DNA from: OLB19 sp964624165
GTDB lineage: Bacteria > Patescibacteriota > Minisyncoccia > Phycocordibacterales > UBA918
Reading direction: 5' to 3'
Assembly (NCBI GenBank): GCA_964624165.1
Contig: CAZUWG010000008.1
Span: 1 to 23,268 of the forward strand
DNA length: 23,268 bases
This document shows, piece by piece, positions 19,788-23,268 of the stretch. The notes under the pieces are model-generated. The model searched no databases. It saw only the letters and a list, made by a program, of their open reading frames with translations, and was not told where the DNA came from. A program made the position numbers and the translations under genes. How positions within the stretch are numbered: position 1 is the first letter of the stretch; every line of letters begins with the position of its first letter.

Positions 19788-20654
19788 ATGAAAAATCCGA
19801 AGATTGTTGCTTCGTTTGCCGTCGGCTGTGCCTTGGTACTTCTCGCCCTCGTTTTCTCAGACTTTGGTAAGCGTGCTGCACCAGCCATGATGGACGATGG
19901 AGTGCGGATTGCAAAAGCTCCGGAGCGAACTCATATTAAGGTGGCTGACGAAAATAACAACGGTATTCCAGACTGGCAAGAGCTCATTGTGCCTTCGGGA
20001 GATGTGGCACTCATACTCGAAAACAGCGGCGGCGATTACGAAAAACCCAGTACTTTGACCGGCCAAGCGTCGGTAGAGTTTATTAAACAACTCATCGATA
20101 TGAAAAGTGGCAATTCTTTTGCCACCTCTGAGGAAGAATTTGTAGAGCAATTTGCGGGAAATGTATTACGGGGGACAGAGGACGTAAAAGTGACCATGCG
20201 GGATATCACCACCACACCGGCCACTGACCCAGAGTCTGTTCGTACGTATGTCAATGCGGTGGCGACAATTTTTATTTCTGAAGGCTTTATCGAAAGCGCC
20301 GGCGATGAGATTGTCATCTTAAACGAAGCGGTAGAAACAAATAGCGCCCAAAAGCTTTCGGAGCTTAGTCGTATTAGTAGCCAACTCACCCGCAGTATCG
20401 AACGCACCAAAGCAATCCCCGCGCCGCAAAATATGACGACCGAACATATTAACATCCTCAACACCGCAACTAGCCTTCGAAACGATATACTAGGGATGGA
20501 GCAACTTTTTGCTGACCCGATGTACGCGTTTGTGCGCATTCGCCGTTACGAACAAGATACCGTCAATATTACCGAGGCATTTTTTGCCTTACGTGATCAG
20601 GCGATTGCTCGTGGTGCTAACTTCTCACCACAAGACCCAATCAATTTTCAATAA
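19788..20654 (+). CDS. Membrane-anchored protein with a calcium-binding-like motif
   Basis: The 288-residue protein has an N-terminal signal anchor (about 7-24) and then DENNNGIPDWQE (54-65), an EF-hand or thrombospondin-type-3-like Asp/Asn loop often seen in CPR surface proteins. The rest (70-288) is helical, acidic and without Cys. It is predicted to be extracytoplasmic. Function is unknown. It is the first gene of a tight cluster (the next ATG is 5 nt after its stop) that leads into a VirB6/TrbL-like protein, so a structural part in a pilus or secretion apparatus is plausible. Confidence 0.75.
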   Translation: MKNPKIVASFAVGCALVLLALVFSDFGKRAAPAMMDDGVRIAKAPERTHIKVADENNNGIPDWQELIVPSGDVALILENSGGDYEKPSTLTGQASVEFIKQLIDMKSGNSFATSEEEFVEQFAGNVLRGTEDVKVTMRDITTTPATDPESVRTYVNAVATIFISEGFIESAGDEIVILNEAVETNSAQKLSELSRISSQLTRSIERTKAIPAPQNMTTEHINILNTATSLRNDILGMEQLFADPMYAFVRIRRYEQDTVNITEAFFALRDQAIARGANFSPQDPINFQ

Positions 20655-20659
20655 TTACT

Positions 20660-22129
20660 ATGACTTTTGTAACGAACCTACACCCTAAAACAGCCGTCGC
20701 CGTTATCTTACTCGCGGCTGCCCTGTTGTTGCTCCCTTTTTCAAATAGAGCCGAAGCCCAATATGCGGTAAGTGTCGTTAGTGACACTTCTGGACCTTCA
20801 ATGTGGCAGCTCGCCAAAGAAAGCGGCCTCGACGGCGCGGCCAAGGCTGCCGCCCGCATGATAATCCAGCAGATGGTGGCCGATACCATCAACTGGATCA
20901 ACAGCGGCTTCCAAGGAAGTCCGGCCTTCGTCCAAAACCTTGACCGTTACCTCCTTAGTATTGCCGACCAAGCTGCAGTCGACTTTTTAGAAAGTGAAGG
21001 GTTTGGCTTTTTATGTGAGCCATTCCAGCTCGATGTCCGTATCGCCGTAGCAACGCAGTACAACAACAACTCTCGAGATCCTGGCGAATTTGCTCCTCAA
21101 TGTACTCTTGAGGATGTCACCGACAACGTGGAAGGCTTCTTAGCTGGATCATTCAGCGAAGGTGGTGGCTGGGGTTCTTGGCTTGAGCTTACTCAAGGCA
21201 GCACCAATGACCCAAATAAAGCTATGTTCGAGGCGCAAATGTCACTTGATGCAGCCATCCGCGACGCGGAAGGGAATGCTTTGACAGAGCTTGATTGGGG
21301 CAAAGGCTTTCTATCTTTCAAGGTCTGCGCCGACACTGACGTCGCTTCCGGTTCTCAGTCTGACTGTGATATTGTCACTCCCGGCCAAACCATCGCCGAC
21401 CAGCTCAACAGCGCCCTTAATGTCGGCCGCGATGAGCTCATCGCGGCTGATGAGATCAACGAAATTATCGGCGCTCTCTTGAGCCAGCTTGCACGCCAAG
21501 CCCTTAGTGGCGGTATCGGATCCTTAAGTGGTGGCGGGGGAGGTGGCAGCACCACTGGCGGCGGCGGATATACAAGTGAGAGCGGTGATACGTACGACTC
21601 AGTTCTTGATGCTCTTAATGACCCCAACTCAAGCGAGAACAACTACACCGGACCCGGCAGCAGTGCAGACAACCCATTCGCATTTGAGACCGTCATTAGT
21701 TCTTATGAAGAATACCTCAGCATCCTCCAGCGAATCATTACTCGCCTTGAAGCAACGGAAGCAGATTACAACGCAGTCGCAGCCAACTGTGAGGTTAGTA
21801 TGTCGCTCGATTATCCCACTTCATTTATATCTCGACGCATCGATGCTGAGGGACGACTCGCTGAAGCCCGCATTCGCCTCGCTGCTATCCGCGAGATAGA
21901 GAGTCGCTATCAAGAAGCCCTTGCTGCCCGCGACACCGCAGAGCGTACCCGTATCCTCGAGGAGTTCCAACGCTCAGTGCGCACTGGTTCTGTTATCTCA
22001 AATTATGAAATTACACAGCTTGAGCTCTATCTAAATTACGACCTCAACTTACAAGTCAACAACTTCCGCGACGATCTGCGTGCACAGGAATTCCGTTGTA
22101 ACCCTCCTCGCAGCGGATCGGATCGCTAA
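20660..22129 (+). CDS. Secreted protein of the secretion-like cluster, with Gly-rich hinge
   Basis: The 489-residue product has a signal peptide (1-33, likely cut after AEA). The first domain (about 40-280) contains several cysteines (LCEP, QCTL, KVCAD, SDCDI) that could form disulfides outside the cell. A Gly/Ser-rich hinge follows (about 290-310, SLSGGGGGGSTTGGGGY). The last part (350-475) is a charged helical, coiled-coil-like segment, with Cys in ANCEV and RCNPP. I recognise no named family. Similar Gly-hinged secreted proteins occur beside type IV secretion/pilus-like genes in Parcubacteria. It has no Shine-Dalgarno and is co-transcribed with the preceding gene. Confidence 0.75.
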   Translation: MTFVTNLHPKTAVAVILLAAALLLLPFSNRAEAQYAVSVVSDTSGPSMWQLAKESGLDGAAKAAARMIIQQMVADTINWINSGFQGSPAFVQNLDRYLLSIADQAAVDFLESEGFGFLCEPFQLDVRIAVATQYNNNSRDPGEFAPQCTLEDVTDNVEGFLAGSFSEGGGWGSWLELTQGSTNDPNKAMFEAQMSLDAAIRDAEGNALTELDWGKGFLSFKVCADTDVASGSQSDCDIVTPGQTIADQLNSALNVGRDELIAADEINEIIGALLSQLARQALSGGIGSLSGGGGGGSTTGGGGYTSESGDTYDSVLDALNDPNSSENNYTGPGSSADNPFAFETVISSYEEYLSILQRIITRLEATEADYNAVAANCEVSMSLDYPTSFISRRIDAEGRLAEARIRLAAIREIESRYQEALAARDTAERTRILEEFQRSVRTGSVISNYEITQLELYLNYDLNLQVNNFRDDLRAQEFRCNPPRSGSDR

Positions 22130-22131
22130 CC

Positions 22132-22140
22132 TGCTATACT
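22132..22140 (+). promoter_or_regulatory. Extended -10 promoter of the VirB6/TrbL-like gene
   Basis: TGCTATACT ends 7 nt before ATG 22148. It lies just after the stop codon of the preceding gene, giving this gene its own start within the cluster. Confidence 0.6.
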
Positions 22141-22147
22141 ATTTATA

Positions 22148-23268
22148 ATGATGGGAATCAAACGCATTACACAGTCAAAACGAACTTCGATAAGAGTCGG
22201 CTCTTTCATTGCTTGTATTGCAATCTTAAGTCTCCTACCGACTGCTGTTGCGCACGCCCAGCTTGCTGCAGCAGCAAGTGCTATAAATAGCGCTATCTAC
22301 AACATGCTGATCGGCATCGGTAGCATTTTCACCTTACTTGGAGGTCTTTTGCTGGATTATTCCGTTGGTATGCTGGTGGTCGGTATGGGTGAATTGATGA
22401 CGGGTAATATCGGGTTTGCCGTCGACCAACTCTGGACGATCGTGCGCGATATTTTCAATATTGTCTTTATCTTTTCTCTCATTGCACTTGGTATCCAAAC
22501 CATTTTGAAGTCTGACGATGCGAGCACCCAGCGAGCCATTGGCTACCTTATCATCGCTGCACTATTGATCAACTTCAGTCTCTTTATCACTAAAACAATT
22601 GTCGACTTTGCCAACATCACCGCCTATCAGATTGTGGAAGCCATGCCCGACGGCGGCACTGCCTACACCAGCGTTCCTCTCTCGACAGGAGAAACATTTG
22701 GCGACACCCTCATTAGAGGTCTAACGATTGAAGGTGGTATTACTGGTCCATTTATGGATCGCATGCGCCTTTCAAGCTACGCTGAAAACGGACAGTTTGA
22801 AATCCTTACCGGCCGCGATGACGGGGGAGCAGGTTTCCGGACAGTGATGTTTGGCTTTTTGATGATGCTCTTGATGATTGTGGCGGGCTTTGTATTTGCG
22901 GCTGGCGCCTTTCTTCTTATTGCACGCTTCGTTACGCTGATTTTCTTGATGATATTTTCACCAATCCTCTTTCTCGGCTGGATCTATCCGAGCTTTAGCA
23001 AATACAGTAAACAGTACTGGGACACTTTCCTTAGAAATGCCTTTGTTGCGCCAGCTTACATGTTTATGATTTACCTTAGTATGCGTGTCTTTTCTGCTCT
23101 TGGCTACGGTGGGCAAACTGGTGCCGGGAGCTTTGCAGCCGTGATGGATCAAAGCCAGTGGGGAACAGGTATCTTTATGATGATTATGTACTTTGTAATT
23201 ATCGCAGGCTTCCTCATCGGCTCAGTCATCGTCGCCCAAAAAATCGGCGCTGCTGGCGCCAGCACCGC
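22148..23268 (+). CDS. VirB6/TrbL-like polytopic membrane protein (partial, open at window end)
   Basis: The frame starts MMGIKRITQSKR and runs without a stop to the right edge (373 codons seen). A signal peptide (ending near AHAQ, about residue 38) is followed by at least six hydrophobic segments, including MLIGIGSIFTLLGGLLLDY, LWTIVRDIFNIVFIFSLIAL, YLIIAALLINFSLFITK and FLLIARFVTLIFLMIFSPIL. The order, with a polar loop between the fourth and fifth segments, resembles the channel proteins VirB6/TrbL of type IV secretion systems. The identification is by topology and motif style and not by a diagnostic residue. A short run beginning at ATG 22151 is equally possible. Confidence 0.75.
   Translation, partial: MMGIKRITQSKRTSIRVGSFIACIAILSLLPTAVAHAQLAAAASAINSAIYNMLIGIGSIFTLLGGLLLDYSVGMLVVGMGELMTGNIGFAVDQLWTIVRDIFNIVFIFSLIALGIQTILKSDDASTQRAIGYLIIAALLINFSLFITKTIVDFANITAYQIVEAMPDGGTAYTSVPLSTGETFGDTLIRGLTIEGGITGPFMDRMRLSSYAENGQFEILTGRDDGGAGFRTVMFGFLMMLLMIVAGFVFAAGAFLLIARFVTLIFLMIFSPILFLGWIYPSFSKYSKQYWDTFLRNAFVAPAYMFMIYLSMRVFSALGYGGQTGAGSFAAVMDQSQWGTGIFMMIMYFVIIAGFLIGSVIVAQKIGAAGAST

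Overview
The window looks like a chromosomal segment of a Candidate Phyla Radiation bacterium (Patescibacteria, most like Parcubacteria). This is inferred from gene content and not from a marker tree. The signs are very compact gene packing, tRNA genes without an encoded CCA end, two tandem membrane-anchored SurA-N-type proteins without a PPIase domain, a LysM/M23 peptidase of the CPR type, a protein with a DENNNGIPDW-type calcium-binding motif, and the start of a type IV secretion/pilus-like locus ending in a VirB6/TrbL-like membrane protein. The standard genetic code is used. Nothing suggests a plasmid or a prophage.

Layout. 1-2.8 kb: tRNA-Pro(UGG), a YjdF-type membrane protein, YraN, MsrA, a small cupin and a GIY-YIG nuclease. 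This stretch carries about twelve copies of a 16-bp near-palindrome resembling the ParB site parS, and an AT-rich gap with DnaA-box-like 9-mers, so it may be origin-proximal. 2.75-4.4 kb: tRNA-Gly(GCC) directly downstream of an HTH/LAGLIDADG-like gene, tRNA-Arg(UCG), a small Cas2/SinR-like protein, and a candidate small RNA. 4.4-7.5 kb: CCA-adding enzyme, the longest non-coding region (660 bp, with hairpins, a possible three-way junction, a palindrome and DnaA-like boxes), and exonuclease III on the opposite strand with a 121-bp imperfect inverted repeat at its promoter. 7.5-11.5 kb: a small membrane protein, a cold-shock protein, two SurA-N-like proteins, ribosomal protein S15 with a structured leader, a NYN-domain putative RNase and an unknown 122-aa protein. 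11.6-16.8 kb: a long low-complexity membrane protein, a ComM/YifB AAA+ ATPase, a LysM-LysM-M23 peptidase with an unresolved N terminus, and a coiled-coil lipoprotein. 16.8-23.3 kb: UvrD/PcrA helicase, RsmA (KsgA), and the secretion-like cluster, which runs off the right edge.

Regulation. A striking feature is promoter architecture. Many genes have an extended -10 (TGn-TAnAnT-like) whose last base lies only 6-8 nt before the start codon, and they lack a Shine-Dalgarno sequence, which predicts leaderless mRNAs. This also settles several starts (cca, msrA, the SurA-like gene, uvrD). Two genes, the unknown one at 11116 and the lipoprotein at 16305, instead have a good Shine-Dalgarno. Most transcription units end in unusually long perfect hairpins (16-24 bp stems), several without a T-tract.
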